The position numbers and the translations under genes were made by a program. 64,000 nucleotides of DNA from Muricauda sp. MAR_2010_75 (GTDB lineage Bacteria; Bacteroidota; Bacteroidia; Flavobacteriales; Flavobacteriaceae), in assembly GCF_000745185.1 (NCBI RefSeq), contig NZ_JQNJ01000001.1, positions 2,896,501-2,960,500 on the forward strand. The letters run 5' to 3'. Position 1 is the stretch's first letter. Each line of letters opens with the position of its first letter. Below the pieces are notes generated by a model. The model worked only from the letters and a program-made list of their open reading frames with translations. It did not search any database and had not been told where the DNA came from. Shown here piece after piece: positions 7,914 through 17,031 of the stretch.

Positions 7914-9221
7914 ATGGCAGAATACAAAAAGAATAGCCTGAGTCTGACCAATACCGTTGCTTTGGGAACCGGTGTGATGATCGGTGCGGGAATTTTTGCG
8001 CTCTTGGGTCAGGTTGCCGAACTCTCCGGCCAATGGTTTCCCTTTGCTTTTTTAATCGGGGCAGTCATCTCAGGTTTCAGTTCCTACACCTATGTCAAAA
8101 TGTCCAATACCTACCCCTCTGCCGGGGGCATTGGCAGGTACCTCAAAAAGGTATACGGTAAAACGGCCTGGACCGCTACCGGCGCCCTATTGATGGCCCT
8201 TTCCATGGTCATCAATGAGAGTTTGGTGGCCCGGACGTTCGGTACCTACGTATTGGAGCTTTTTGATGTGGAGTCCAAAGCATTCTGGCCCCCGATCCTT
8301 GGGGTATTGTTGTTGATCACAGCCTTTATTGTCAATGTGATGGGAAACAAAGCGATCGGGAGGTCGTCCTTGGTCATGGCCATACTAAAAATCGGCGGGA
8401 TAGCGGTTTTTGCCATTGGTGGCCTTTGGGCAGCTGGATTTACCTTTGATCAGGTCGTTCCTTCCCAGTCCTTGACCGAGCATTCCCTGGTGGATTATTT
8501 GGGGGCATTGGCACTGTCGATATTGGCCTATAAGGGTTTTACCACCATTACCAATAGCGGGGATGAGATCGTCGATCCCAAACGTAACGTGGGACGGGCC
8601 ATTGTCATTTCTTTGGTGATATGTACCCTGGTCTATCTCATGGTGGCATTTGCAGTCTCTTCCAATCTTTCCATCCAGGAAATCATTGCGGCCAAGGACT
8701 ATTCGCTGGCCGAGGCATCCAGACCCGCTTTTGGAAAATATGGGGTCTGGTTCACCGTTGGTCTGGCGATCATATCCACCGTTTCCGGGGTCGTTGCCAG
8801 CATTTTTGCCGTTTCCCGGATGACCACCATGCTCACTGAAAAGGAATTGATACCGCATCGACATTTTGGGATGCCCGGGGACATACAGAAACATATGTTG
8901 GTGTATACCGTGGTGATTGCCATAGGGCTCACCGTGTTGTTCGATCTGAGCCGGATCGCTGCATTGGGGGCCATCTTTTATTTGATCATGGATATCGGGA
9001 TCCATTGGGGGGTCCTAAACAATCTACGAAAGGAAATCGGTGCAAATCCCATTATCCTCATTACGGCCCTTGTGCTGGATGTACTGGTGTTGGGCGCCTT
9101 TATTTGGTCAAAGGCCGGTAGTGACCTTTTGGTGGTCATTGTTGCCCTGGTATTGATGGTGCTTATTTTTTTCGGGGAACGATTGTTTTTGGGGAAAAAG
9201 CGTACGGTCGAGGAAGAATAA
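7914..9221 (+). CDS. APC-superfamily amino acid/polyamine permease
   Basis: The 435-residue protein has about 12 hydrophobic segments. The first carries the APC signature GTGVMIGAGIFALLGQ, and YPSAGGIGRYLKKVYG and LAYKGFTTITNSGDEI follow as in amino-acid permeases. The ATG is adjacent to the stop of the multicopper oxidase, so the two are co-transcribed. Such permeases recur in flavobacterial copper clusters, but their substrate there is not evident. Transport of an amino acid or a metal-ligand complex is inference only. Confidence 0.82.
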   Translation: MAEYKKNSLSLTNTVALGTGVMIGAGIFALLGQVAELSGQWFPFAFLIGAVISGFSSYTYVKMSNTYPSAGGIGRYLKKVYGKTAWTATGALLMALSMVINESLVARTFGTYVLELFDVESKAFWPPILGVLLLITAFIVNVMGNKAIGRSSLVMAILKIGGIAVFAIGGLWAAGFTFDQVVPSQSLTEHSLVDYLGALALSILAYKGFTTITNSGDEIVDPKRNVGRAIVISLVICTLVYLMVAFAVSSNLSIQEIIAAKDYSLAEASRPAFGKYGVWFTVGLAIISTVSGVVASIFAVSRMTTMLTEKELIPHRHFGMPGDIQKHMLVYTVVIAIGLTVLFDLSRIAALGAIFYLIMDIGIHWGVLNNLRKEIGANPIILITALVLDVLVLGAFIWSKAGSDLLVVIVALVLMVLIFFGERLFLGKKRTVEEE

Positions 9222-9352
9222 GGGCTAAGTGCCTGCGTGGGAGAAATGGAAAATTAGATGAAAAAATTAAAATAGTAACAATAATGGGGGATAATACAAA
9301 TATGCCGACCCCGGGCAATCAAAATGAGGAATTAATCTTAAAATCAATTACA

Positions 9353-9982
9353 ATGAAAAGAACAACAGTTACATTAAGTACAATTGCCATTGCGCTTTTG
9401 ACCGTTACCGTGATTTCCTGTAAGGACGGTAAGAAGGAAACAAATGACAAGGAAGGAGCCCATATGGAGATGGGAACGGAAGAGGGCCATCACCATGAGA
9501 GCACTGCAGGGGAAATGGACCACGGAACCATGGACCATGATATGGGTTCGTCCGATGCACAGGGCACATCCGTGATCGACAGCTACCTCCAACTGAAGGA
9601 TGCCCTGGTGGCGGACAATAAGGATGAAGCGGCCAAATCGGGCCAAGCCTTGGCCAGTGCCTTGGGCAGCTTTGATATCAGCGGATACGATGAACAGCAA
9701 CAGAAGGAGCTGTCCGATATCATTGAAGTGGCCAAGGAACATGGGGAGCACATCGCCAAAAGTGATATCGGTCACCAACGGGAACACTTTGAAGGACTGG
9801 GCAAGGATATGGTCGATTTTATAGCCATAACCGGGACTTCCAAAACCTTGTACCAACAATTCTGCCCCATGTACAACAACAACCAAGGAGGAACTTGGCT
9901 CAGCGCAAGCAGCGAAATCCAGAATCCATTTTTTGGAAGTAAGATGTTGACCTGTGGTAAAGTGCAAAAGGAAATCAATTAG
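9353..9982 (+). CDS. DUF3347 lipoprotein (putative periplasmic copper-binding protein)
   Basis: The start at 9353 gives a proper lipoprotein signal (ending VISC, then KDGKKE); the longer in-frame start at 9284 would hide it. The roughly 209-residue protein has a His/Met/Asp-rich stretch (MDHGTMDHDMG) and a DUF3347 domain with YQQFCPMYNNNQGG and MLTCGKV. It closely parallels the C-terminal domain of the CusB-type adaptor upstream. Likely a surface or periplasmic copper chaperone or sponge. The heme-binding gene begins immediately after its stop. Confidence 0.82.
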   Translation: MKRTTVTLSTIAIALLTVTVISCKDGKKETNDKEGAHMEMGTEEGHHHESTAGEMDHGTMDHDMGSSDAQGTSVIDSYLQLKDALVADNKDEAAKSGQALASALGSFDISGYDEQQQKELSDIIEVAKEHGEHIAKSDIGHQREHFEGLGKDMVDFIAITGTSKTLYQQFCPMYNNNQGGTWLSASSEIQNPFFGSKMLTCGKVQKEIN

Positions 9983-10441
9983 ATGAAAGTACTGAAAATC
10001 ATAGTCTTGGTAGTGCTTTTGGGATTTGTGGGCATCCAGTTTGTGCCCACAGAATCCAACCTGAGCGATGTAGTTCCCGATACGGACTTCATTTTGGTGA
10101 ACGAGGTTGCCAAGGATATCCAACACAATTTGCGGGTCTCTTGCTATGATTGCCACAGTAACAACACCCATTACCCATGGTACAATAAGGTCCAACCCAT
10201 CGCCTGGTTTCTGGAAGATCACATCAAGGAGGGAAAGGAGGAACTCAATTTCAACGAATGGGGCGACTATTCGAATCGAAGAAAAAGGAGCAAACTAAAA
10301 TCGATCGCAAGTCAGATCGAAGACGATAAGATGCCCTTATCTTCCTATACCCTGATCCATAAGGATGCAAAATTATCGGTGGAAGAGAAAGAACGGATAT
10401 TGACCTTGGTAAATGATCTAATGGAAGAATTGGATAATTGA
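9983..10441 (+). CDS. Heme-binding domain protein (Haem_bd family), single CxxCH
   Basis: This 152-residue protein has an N-terminal membrane anchor/signal (VLKIIVLVVLLGFVGIQF), then RVSCYDCHSNNTHYPWYN, the hallmark of the small Haem_bd family. The pattern DHIKEGKEELNFNEW and the segment DDKMPLSSYTLIH also recur in this family. It is predicted to be a periplasmic c-type heme protein. Its start codon abuts the DUF3347 gene, so it belongs to the copper operon. Confidence 0.85.
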   Translation: MKVLKIIVLVVLLGFVGIQFVPTESNLSDVVPDTDFILVNEVAKDIQHNLRVSCYDCHSNNTHYPWYNKVQPIAWFLEDHIKEGKEELNFNEWGDYSNRRKRSKLKSIASQIEDDKMPLSSYTLIHKDAKLSVEEKERILTLVNDLMEELDN

Positions 10442-10624
10442 AAATGACATGGAAAATACCCTGAAACCGGGACAAACGATATTGCTATTGTTGTTGGTCA
10501 TGTCCGGTCACTATGAATGAGGAAATAAAGTCCTGAAAGGGAGGGGAGCACCCAAAGTTGATTGGTTGGTGAGTTAGTTAGTTAATCGTTCCCTTCCCTT
10601 GTCAGGCGCTAATGGTAAAAAAAG

Positions 10625-10762
10625 ATGAAAGATTGTTGTCGTACCAATGGACCTATCCAGACGAAAAAGGCCGTTTTAAAAAAATGGTTGGGCTATATCC
10701 TGTATGGGATCGTCATTTCGATCGTCCTAGGGGCCTTTTTCGTACAATACATACTAACCTAA
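10625..10762 (+). CDS. Small single-span membrane protein, 45 residues
   Basis: ATG 10625 to TAA 10762 encodes MKDCCRTNGP followed by a basic stretch and one transmembrane segment (GYILYGIVISIVLGAFFVQY). The CC pair near the cytoplasmic N-terminus could bind a metal. Small proteins of this design occur in flavobacterial copper clusters. The remaining bases between 10442 and 10781 contain only a possible 23-codon ORF from 10450 (start MENTLKPGQ) with no further support. Confidence 0.55.
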   Translation: MKDCCRTNGPIQTKKAVLKKWLGYILYGIVISIVLGAFFVQYILT

Positions 10763-10781
10763 ACAATTTTAGAACAAACCA

Positions 10782-11279
10782 ATGAAACGTATTACTTTAC
10801 AGATTTTTCTACTGGCCGTACTTATCACAGGAGCCTGCTTCGGTCAAACAAACCCTACGATGGAAAACCAAAACCAGGACAGGTCCGCCGTACTGCGGAT
10901 AATGGAAAGCTACAAGGAGGCCCTGGAAAATTTGACCACGGAAGGCACCTTGGAACTTTTTGCGGAAGATTCCGAGGTTTTTGAATCCGGGGGCGTCGAA
11001 GGCACCTATCAACATTATCTCGACCATCATATAGGCCCAGAACTTGGCCATTTCAACAGCTTTAGGTTTTCGGATTATACCATTGAACTGAAGGTGGAGC
11101 TACCCTTTGCCTTTACTACGGAAAGCTATGTCTATACCATTGGCCTAAAATCGGAAAATGGAGGTGAGGGCAAAACGATCAGCAGAAAAGGGGTTGCCAC
11201 CTCCATCCTTAAAAAAACGGATGGGGAATGGAAAATTGTGAAGATGCATAATTCCTCACGAAACAACGGGAAGAACTAA
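10782..11279 (+). CDS. Secreted NTF2-like (DUF4440/SnoaL-like) protein
   Basis: This 165-residue protein has a signal peptide (QIFLLAVLITGACFGQ) and a cone-shaped NTF2-like fold pattern: an N-terminal helix (VLRIMESYKEALENL), TLELFAEDSEVFESGG, and the C-terminal strand DGEWKIVKMHNSSR. The stop overlaps the next start (TAATG), indicating translational coupling with the PepSY protein. No catalytic role can be assigned. Confidence 0.65.
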   Translation: MKRITLQIFLLAVLITGACFGQTNPTMENQNQDRSAVLRIMESYKEALENLTTEGTLELFAEDSEVFESGGVEGTYQHYLDHHIGPELGHFNSFRFSDYTIELKVELPFAFTTESYVYTIGLKSENGGEGKTISRKGVATSILKKTDGEWKIVKMHNSSRNNGKN

Positions 11280-11980
11280 TGGTCGGAAGAAAAACATCGA
11301 TGAAGGTCAGAAAGATACATAGGTATCTTGGCCTTTTTATTGGGATCCAGTTCCTTATGTGGACTATCAGCGGACTATATTTTAGTTGGACGGACATTGA
11401 CGAAATCCATGGAGATCAATTCATCAAGGAGCCTGTGAGCCAGCCCGAGTTTGGCAATTTGATTGCACCCAATGGGGAAATGAACATTAAGATCACATCT
11501 TTGGAAATGAGAAATATAGGGGGAAGTCCCTACTATTGGATAAATGATGGGGTTTTGATGGATGCAAAAACGGGGGAGATTAAAAAGGGTATCGATGAAC
11601 AACAGGCTTTGGCCGTTGCTTCCCAATATATGTTGCCAGACCTTAAGGTCAAAGATGTCGAAAGACTCACCCAAACAGGTGGGCAGCACGAGTATCGGGG
11701 ACGTCCATTACCGGCCTATGTGATCACCTATGAAACGGATGAAAACCTGAAAGCGTATGTCTCAGAGGCCGATGGGTCGTTCCAACGTGTAAGGCATCGG
11801 GCCTGGAGATGGTTCGATTTTTTATGGATGACCCATACCATGGACTATGAAGGACGGGACGATTTTAACACCATGGTTTTACGGATTTTTTCCCTAATGG
11901 GATTGATTACCGTTTTGAGCGGATTCTTGTTGTGGTATGTCAGCTCCCCAACGATCAGAAAATTATGGAAAAGACGATAG
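11279..11980 (+). CDS. PepSY-domain membrane protein
   Basis: The 233-residue product opens with IHRYLGLFIGIQFLMWTISGLYFSW without its first residues, the first helix of PepSY-associated membrane proteins, has a PepSY periplasmic region (EQQALAVASQYMLP and YVITYETDENLKAYVSE), and ends with a second helix (LMGLITVLSGFLLWYV) and a basic tail. Translation could also start at 11300. Such proteins often accompany metal reductases or ion-handling systems. Coupled to the NTF2-like gene by a 1-base stop/start overlap. Confidence 0.75.
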   Translation: MVGRKTSMKVRKIHRYLGLFIGIQFLMWTISGLYFSWTDIDEIHGDQFIKEPVSQPEFGNLIAPNGEMNIKITSLEMRNIGGSPYYWINDGVLMDAKTGEIKKGIDEQQALAVASQYMLPDLKVKDVERLTQTGGQHEYRGRPLPAYVITYETDENLKAYVSEADGSFQRVRHRAWRWFDFLWMTHTMDYEGRDDFNTMVLRIFSLMGLITVLSGFLLWYVSSPTIRKLWKRR

Positions 11981-12068
11981 TTCAACTACTTAGATATCAG
12001 AAGTGGCAAAGCACTTATGTTAGGAGCAAATAGTCGTCCATAGGGACAGTTGAGTCAATGTTGGGAAA

Positions 12069-12251
12069 ATGAGCGAACTTAGAAGGCAAAGACGAAAGAA
12101 AAAAAGGGGTCCGGTAAAGAGGAAACGGGACCCGGCCAAGGAAAGAAAGGAAAAAAGAATGAAAATCCTTGGCATATTGGCATTAGTGCTGATTGTAATA
12201 TTGGCAGTGGTCGTCATTTTTTTGAAGGCCCTGTGGAAATTCACTGCATGA
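12069..12251 (+). CDS. Small basic single-span membrane protein, unknown
   Basis: The first 30 residues of this 60-residue protein are almost all Lys/Arg (RRQRRKKKRGPVKRKRDP), and one transmembrane segment follows (ILGILALVLIVILAVVVIFL). The stop is one base before the start of the AraC-type regulator, suggesting coupling. I do not recognise a family; a membrane-anchored partner of the regulator is only a guess. Confidence 0.5.
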   Translation: MSELRRQRRKKKRGPVKRKRDPAKERKEKRMKILGILALVLIVILAVVVIFLKALWKFTA

Positions 12252-12252
12252 T

Positions 12253-12840
12253 ATGGAAGTTGGGTCCAGTAAATCGAAAGATGTGTTGTACATCAAAAAC
12301 ATGGTCTGTCCGAGATGCATCATGGCCGTCAAAGGTATTTTGGACGATGAGGGCATTCCCTATATGAATGTGTCGTTGGGTGAAATCACCCTCAATGGGA
12401 AAATCACGCCTGAAAAACGGGAAGGTCTCAACGAACGACTTGAGAAAATTGGATTTACGATCATCAACGATCGTAAGGGTCAGTTGATAGAACAGATCAA
12501 AAACCTAGTGATTGAGGCGATACATTACACCGGACCCATGGAAAAGGTCAAATGGCCCGAATACCTTTCCGATGGATTGCATCTTGACTATAAGTATCTT
12601 AGTTCGCTGTTTTCCGCGGTGGAAAGCATTACCTTGGAGCAATATATCATCAACCAAAAGATTGAAAAGATCAAAGAGTTTCTTGTTTATGACGAATTGG
12701 GCTTAAAGGAAATAGCGTTTCAATTGGACTATAGCAGCGTTGCCTATTTAAGCAACCAATTTAAAAAAGTAACTGGAATGACACCTACACAATTTAAGAA
12801 AAGTGCCATTCAAAATAGAATATCGCTTGATGATATTTAA
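12253..12840 (+). CDS. AraC-family regulator with N-terminal heavy-metal-associated (HMA) domain
   Basis: In this 195-residue protein, residues about 10-70 form an HMA-like ferredoxin fold with the metal motif MVCPRCIMAV. A DNA-binding AraC domain with two helix-turn-helices follows: ELGLKEIAFQLDYSSVAYLS and FKKVTGMTPTQFKK. The combination suggests a direct Cu(I)- or thiophilic-metal-sensing transcription factor, and its place between copper genes and the CopZ/CopA genes makes it the likely local activator. That it binds copper is inference from the CxxC motif. Confidence 0.85.
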   Translation: MEVGSSKSKDVLYIKNMVCPRCIMAVKGILDDEGIPYMNVSLGEITLNGKITPEKREGLNERLEKIGFTIINDRKGQLIEQIKNLVIEAIHYTGPMEKVKWPEYLSDGLHLDYKYLSSLFSAVESITLEQYIINQKIEKIKEFLVYDELGLKEIAFQLDYSSVAYLSNQFKKVTGMTPTQFKKSAIQNRISLDDI

Positions 12841-13043
12841 CCTCAACCATTAAGGGCGCAATACCTTCCCAAGGAACCAGCCTCCTAAACGCTATTTAAA
12901 AAACACCTTTCTTCGCAAATGGGTCAAGGTTTGTTTTTTTCAAACAACGCCCCTATACAGAAAATGTTACTTTTCCCATACGTGTTGGAACCAACATTGT
13001 TGATTCTAGGTGTAAAATTGTTAAAATAAAAAATGATCACAAC

Positions 13044-13268
13044 ATGAAAAGAAGATACCAAATAGAAGGAATGACTTGTGATGGCTGTAGGGGGCACGTT
13101 GAAGAAGCTCTTTTCAATGTGGCCGGTGTAGCCGATGTAGCGGTCAATCTAAAAAACGCAGAAGCTACAGTGGAGTCGCAATTTGAGGTCCCCCTTGAAA
13201 ATCTACAAAAGGCATTGGAAAATAAGGGGGGTCAATATAAAATACAAGCGATGAACAAAGCCAATTAA
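13044..13268 (+). CDS. Heavy-metal-associated domain chaperone (CopZ-like)
   Basis: This single HMA domain of 74 residues carries the Cu(I) motif GMTCDGCRGHVEEAL and the expected pattern of beta-alpha-beta segments (VAGVADVAVNLKNAEATV). No signal peptide, so cytoplasmic. It probably ferries Cu(I) to the CopA ATPase encoded about 1 kb downstream. Confidence 0.85.
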   Translation: MKRRYQIEGMTCDGCRGHVEEALFNVAGVADVAVNLKNAEATVESQFEVPLENLQKALENKGGQYKIQAMNKAN

Positions 13269-13379
13269 ACCGATATACGATAACTGGGACAGGTAAATTG
13301 TCAGGCCTATAATTGGAATGGAACAATACAATACTCGAAAGTCAAGGAATAATCACAATAACCAGATAAAATTTGCACA

Positions 13380-13943
13380 ATGGAAGATAGTCAAAGGAAA
13401 TCCAATAATTATTTAAAGTTTTTTGCGATGATTGGTACTTCAATGGTCGCCATGTTTTTTTTAATGTACACCCACTCATATCAAATCATTGATCACTTTT
13501 GGTATAGTGAGACTAGATTTTTCATGACTTTGATCATGGGGGGATCGATGATCATTATTATGCTGCTATATATGCTACAGATGTATAAAGACCGACGCAA
13601 GAACATGTCAATATTAGCCTTGGGTGTTTTGTTGATTGCAGGTGGGATATGGCTGGTCAGGAGTCAGGTTACCGTATCAGGGGTCGACTACATGGAAGGA
13701 ATGATACCCCATCATTCCATTGCTATTTTGACCAGTGAACGTTCTCAAATAAAAGATGTCAGGGTACGGGAGCTTGCCAATGAAATTATCAAGGCACAAC
13801 GCAGGGAGATAATGGAAATGCAGTGGTTGATAAACGACATCAAGGAGAATGGAATAGTGGAAACCGAAGCAGGAAAAGAAAAGCGGCCTATTCCTAAATT
13901 TGAGGGATCGCTTAGCGAAGAAACAAAGAATCTGGCCGAATGA
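13380..13943 (+). CDS. DUF305 membrane protein (metal-cluster associated)
   Basis: The 187-residue product has about three hydrophobic segments at the N-terminus (MIGTSMVAMFFLMYT, FFMTLIMGGSMIIIMLL, ILALGVLLIAGGIWL) and then the DUF305 core: MEGMIPHHSIAILTSE and ANEIIKAQRREIMEM. DUF305 proteins are four-helix ferritin-like proteins found beside copper genes; the HH pair in MIPHHS is the conserved site. The 297 bases after it contain no recognised gene. Confidence 0.82.
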   Translation: MEDSQRKSNNYLKFFAMIGTSMVAMFFLMYTHSYQIIDHFWYSETRFFMTLIMGGSMIIIMLLYMLQMYKDRRKNMSILALGVLLIAGGIWLVRSQVTVSGVDYMEGMIPHHSIAILTSERSQIKDVRVRELANEIIKAQRREIMEMQWLINDIKENGIVETEAGKEKRPIPKFEGSLSEETKNLAE

Positions 13944-14212
13944 GAGGCGATTATTTACTACCAATGCTTCGGTTTTGCCCCAAGTTCACTACAATGGTTT
14001 GTCCTATCGAATATATTCTAAACTGATCGGGGCAAATTCTCCAAAAAAGATTGACGTGGGCGAACCTGATCTCATAGATGTTGCCGAATTCTAAAAACCA
14101 CTCACCAATTAAGGTTAAGTACTTGACGAGGAAAGATAAAGGTTGATTTTTCGGAAAATTCTACAACTCTTTCAGTAAATAACGTAACAGTCCATTTTAG
14201 GTCTATTCTGAA

Positions 14213-14229
14213 ATTTGTACCATACAAAT
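14213..14229. promoter_or_regulatory. Perfect palindromic operator candidate before copA
   Basis: ATTTGTA-CCA-TACAAAT is a perfect 7-bp inverted repeat that ends 11 bp before the ATPase start codon. Its position over the likely promoter or leader suggests a repressor or activator site, possibly for the HMA-AraC protein. No experimental match is known to me. Confidence 0.45.
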
Positions 14230-14240
14230 CGGAGTAGAAA

Positions 14241-16499
14241 ATGGATGCAATCGATATTATTGAGGACACCGAAAGGAAAGCGAAGACGGTGTCCAAAAAA
14301 TCTTTCCCGGTCACTGGAATGACCTGTGCTGCCTGTGCATCCAGCGTGGAATCCATGCTGGGCCATACCGAAGGGGTCTACAATGCCAGTGTCAACTTTG
14401 CCAACAGTACGGTCCTTGTGGAGTATGACAGTGCTATGGACCTAAGCGATCTTCAAAATGCGGTACGTCAAATCGGTTATGATATAATTGTGGATGCCGA
14501 GGATCCTACCGAAGTACAGGAAGAGCTTTCGAAAAAGCATTATGTATCCATAAAAAAGCGAACCCTTTGGTCCGCTATTTTGACACTTCCCATTTTCCTT
14601 CTGGGGATGTTTTTTATGGATTGGGTCCCGGGTAGGTGGATTTCGTTGGTACTTGCCGTTCCTATCCTGTTCTGGTTTGGCCGAAGCTTTTTCATAAATG
14701 CCTTTAAACAGGCCAGATTTGGTAAGGCCAATATGGATACCTTGGTCGCACTCAGTACGGGCATTGCCTTTTTGTTCAGTGCATTCAATACCTTTTTTTC
14801 TGAATTTTGGCTCAGTAAAGGCATGGAACCCCATGTATATTATGAGGCGGCCACAGTGATCATCACCTTTATTTCATTGGGGAAATTATTGGAAGAAAAG
14901 GCGAAATCAAATACATCCTCCGCCATAAAGAAATTGATAGGGTTGCAGCCCAAGACCTTAAAGGTGATAGCAGATGGGGAGGAAAGGGAAATCCCTATTT
15001 CTTCGGTCAAGGTAGGTCAAACGATTTTGGTTAGACCGGGAGAGAAAATCCCTGTGGATGGAACGGTGTCCAAAGGAAGTTCCTATGTTGATGAAAGTAT
15101 GATCACGGGCGAACCCGTCCCTGTAGAAAAGACAAAGGATGAAAAAGTTTTTGCCGGTACCGTAAACCAAAAAGGAAGCTTTCAGTTTGTAGCTGACCGG
15201 GTGGGAGGGGAGACCCTTTTGTCCCAGATCATCAAGATGGTGCAGGAAGCACAGGGGAGCAAGGCGCCCGTACAAAAATTGGTGGACAGGATTGCCGGTA
15301 TTTTTGTTCCCGTGGTAATGACGATTTCACTGGTGACATTTATCACCTGGATGTTCCTGGGGGGTGAGGACGCTTTTACCCATGCACTGTTGACCGCAGT
15401 TGCCGTATTGGTAATAGCTTGTCCCTGTGCGCTGGGTTTGGCAACCCCCACGGCCATCATGGTGGGAATCGGCAAGGGGGCCGAACACAATATCCTCATC
15501 AAAGATGCGGAAAGTTTGGAGTTGGGTTACAAAGTAAATGCCATTGTCCTGGATAAAACGGGAACCATAACAGAAGGAAAGCCAATGGTGACCGATATGG
15601 TCTTTGCGGACCATGTGACCGATCACAGGGCCCTGGAGCAAATTTTATATGCCATGGAAGGGCAGTCCGAACATCCCTTGGCTGAAGCCGTGGTCTCCTT
15701 TTTAAAAAATAGAAAGGTAAATCCGGTCGAAATTTTGAACTTCAATAGTATTACAGGAAAAGGTGTTCGCGCTGAGGCATTGGATGGAACCCTATACCTT
15801 GTGGGCAATCATAAGTTGATGGTCGAAAAAGGAATCGCCATGGATGACAACCTGGGGCACATGGTCGAAGGGTTAGAGCAGGAGGCCAAAACGGTCATAT
15901 ACTTTGGCGGTGGAGGCAAGGTAAAGGCGATTTTGGCCATTATGGATAGCATAAAAAACTCCTCAAAGGAAGCCATACGGGAAATGCAGGGGAATGGTAT
16001 GGAAGTTTACATGATGACCGGTGATAACAAGATGACAGCCGAAGCCGTATCACAACAGGTAGGTATCAAAAGCTATGAAGCCGAAGTGCTCCCATCAGAG
16101 AAAGCTGATTTTGTGAAAAGGCTTCAAGAAAGTGGAAAGGTGGTCGCTATGGTGGGCGATGGTATCAATGATTCGCAGGCACTTGCCCAAGCAGATGTCA
16201 GCATCGCCATGGGCAAAGGGTCCGACATAGCCATGGATGTCGCGAAAATGACCCTGATCACCTCTGATTTAAATGCGATTCCCAAAGCGCTGAAGCTCTC
16301 CCATAAGACCGTTATAGGTATAAGACAAAATCTTTTTTGGGCCTTTATATACAATATCATTGGAATTCCTATAGCTGCAGGGCTGCTGTATCCGATCAAT
16401 GGATTTTTGTTGGATCCGATGATAGCTGGTGCCGCTATGGCCTTTAGCAGTGTATCGGTCGTATTGAACAGTTTGAGACTTAAAACAATTAAACTTTAA
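14241..16499 (+). CDS. copA: Copper-translocating P1B-type ATPase
   Basis: The 752-residue protein has one N-terminal HMA domain ([11 protein letters not shown], Cys29 and Cys32), the actuator TGEP motif near 290, the CPC transmembrane metal site (394-396) followed by ALGLATP, the phosphorylated Asp438 in DKTGTITEG, the SEHPLAEA motif, and GDGIND (639-644). The C-terminal [16 protein letters not shown] and [14 protein letters not shown] are characteristic of Cu(+)-ATPases. It exports Cu(I) from the cytoplasm. A CopZ-like gene follows 21 bp later. Confidence 0.93.
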   Translation: MDAIDIIEDTERKAKTVSKKSFPVTGMTCAACASSVESMLGHTEGVYNASVNFANSTVLVEYDSAMDLSDLQNAVRQIGYDIIVDAEDPTEVQEELSKKHYVSIKKRTLWSAILTLPIFLLGMFFMDWVPGRWISLVLAVPILFWFGRSFFINAFKQARFGKANMDTLVALSTGIAFLFSAFNTFFSEFWLSKGMEPHVYYEAATVIITFISLGKLLEEKAKSNTSSAIKKLIGLQPKTLKVIADGEEREIPISSVKVGQTILVRPGEKIPVDGTVSKGSSYVDESMITGEPVPVEKTKDEKVFAGTVNQKGSFQFVADRVGGETLLSQIIKMVQEAQGSKAPVQKLVDRIAGIFVPVVMTISLVTFITWMFLGGEDAFTHALLTAVAVLVIACPCALGLATPTAIMVGIGKGAEHNILIKDAESLELGYKVNAIVLDKTGTITEGKPMVTDMVFADHVTDHRALEQILYAMEGQSEHPLAEAVVSFLKNRKVNPVEILNFNSITGKGVRAEALDGTLYLVGNHKLMVEKGIAMDDNLGHMVEGLEQEAKTVIYFGGGGKVKAILAIMDSIKNSSKEAIREMQGNGMEVYMMTGDNKMTAEAVSQQVGIKSYEAEVLPSEKADFVKRLQESGKVVAMVGDGINDSQALAQADVSIAMGKGSDIAMDVAKMTLITSDLNAIPKALKLSHKTVIGIRQNLFWAFIYNIIGIPIAAGLLYPINGFLLDPMIAGAAMAFSSVSVVLNSLRLKTIKL

Positions 16500-16520
16500 T
16501 AATTCTCTAATTTAAAATTG

Positions 16521-16736
16521 ATGAACATGAGTACATTACAATTCAAATCAAATATTAAGTGCAGTGGGTGTGCCAATACCGTAAAACCATTTTTGGATAA
16601 GGTGGATGGCGTGACCGATTGGTCGGTTGACTTTGCCTCCCAAGACAAATTATTGACCGTTCAGACTACAAGTGCCACGGAAGAGGAAATTACCTCTGCC
16701 GTTGAATCGGCTGGATATCATTTGACCAAGAAATAA
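16521..16736 (+). CDS. CopZ-like HMA chaperone, second copy
   Basis: This 71-residue HMA domain has the metal motif IKCSGCANTV and ends in ESAGYHLTKK. It directly follows copA. The motif differs from the MTCxxC type of the first chaperone, so metal preference or partner may differ. Its last 19 codons are duplicated as a remnant at 33930-33986. Confidence 0.82.
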   Translation: MNMSTLQFKSNIKCSGCANTVKPFLDKVDGVTDWSVDFASQDKLLTVQTTSATEEEITSAVESAGYHLTKK

Positions 16737-17028
16737 AGGAATGTCCAGAAGAATATATTAAATGGTTCGAATAGGATTGGGGGTTACCTTAATCCTATTC
16801 GGGTTGGATATGTTTTTTGAACTTCTTCCGCACAACCAAGTGATGATCAAAGAATTTGTGTTCGCTTGCCATGGGCTGCTGACCAATGAATTTATAATGT
16901 CCATGGTAGGTGTTGTCGAACTTATATCCGGAATATGCTCGATTATTGGAAGATGGATAATCGTTGCACTATCGGTCATGGTCTCCATTGCTTTTGGAAT
17001 CCTTGGTTTTAACTTTAAGGTTGATATA
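16680..17028 (+). repeat. Diverged duplication copy 1 (copZ end plus DoxX-like gene)
   Basis: This stretch matches 33931-34279 in the same orientation and gene order: the last codons of the HMA gene, its stop, the 25-bp spacer with GAATGTCCAGAAGAATA, and the start of a DoxX-like gene. The encoded DoxX segments share 56 of 89 residues by direct count. Confidence 0.85.
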
Positions 17029-17031
17029 TAG
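16762..17031 (+). pseudogene. DoxX-like small membrane protein, truncated copy
   Basis: The frame gives 89 residues with hydrophobic segments (GLGVTLILFGLDMFF, FIMSMVGVVELISGI, WIIVALSVMVSIAFG). It ends at VDI-TAG, where the longer paralogue at 34013 reads VDI-CAG and continues for 35 more residues with a fourth helix. Sequence after the stop has degenerated. It may still yield a shortened product, but the family member is incomplete. Confidence 0.65.

Noticed and set aside
12890..12960. Imperfect hairpin with T-run after the HMA-AraC gene
   Set aside because: Arms (AACACCTT, AAGGTTTG) pair poorly with a long loop; too weak to call a terminator.
13900..14094. Frame of 64 codons overlapping the end of the DUF305 gene
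   Set aside because: First part is a shadow of DUF305, the rest (NASVLPQVHYNGLSYR) matches nothing and lacks its own start context.
16762..17031. Possibility that the 89-residue DoxX-like protein is a complete gene
   Set aside because: The paralogue at 34013 continues past the matching position with a fourth helix and the stop is one base change away from its codon, so truncation is more likely.
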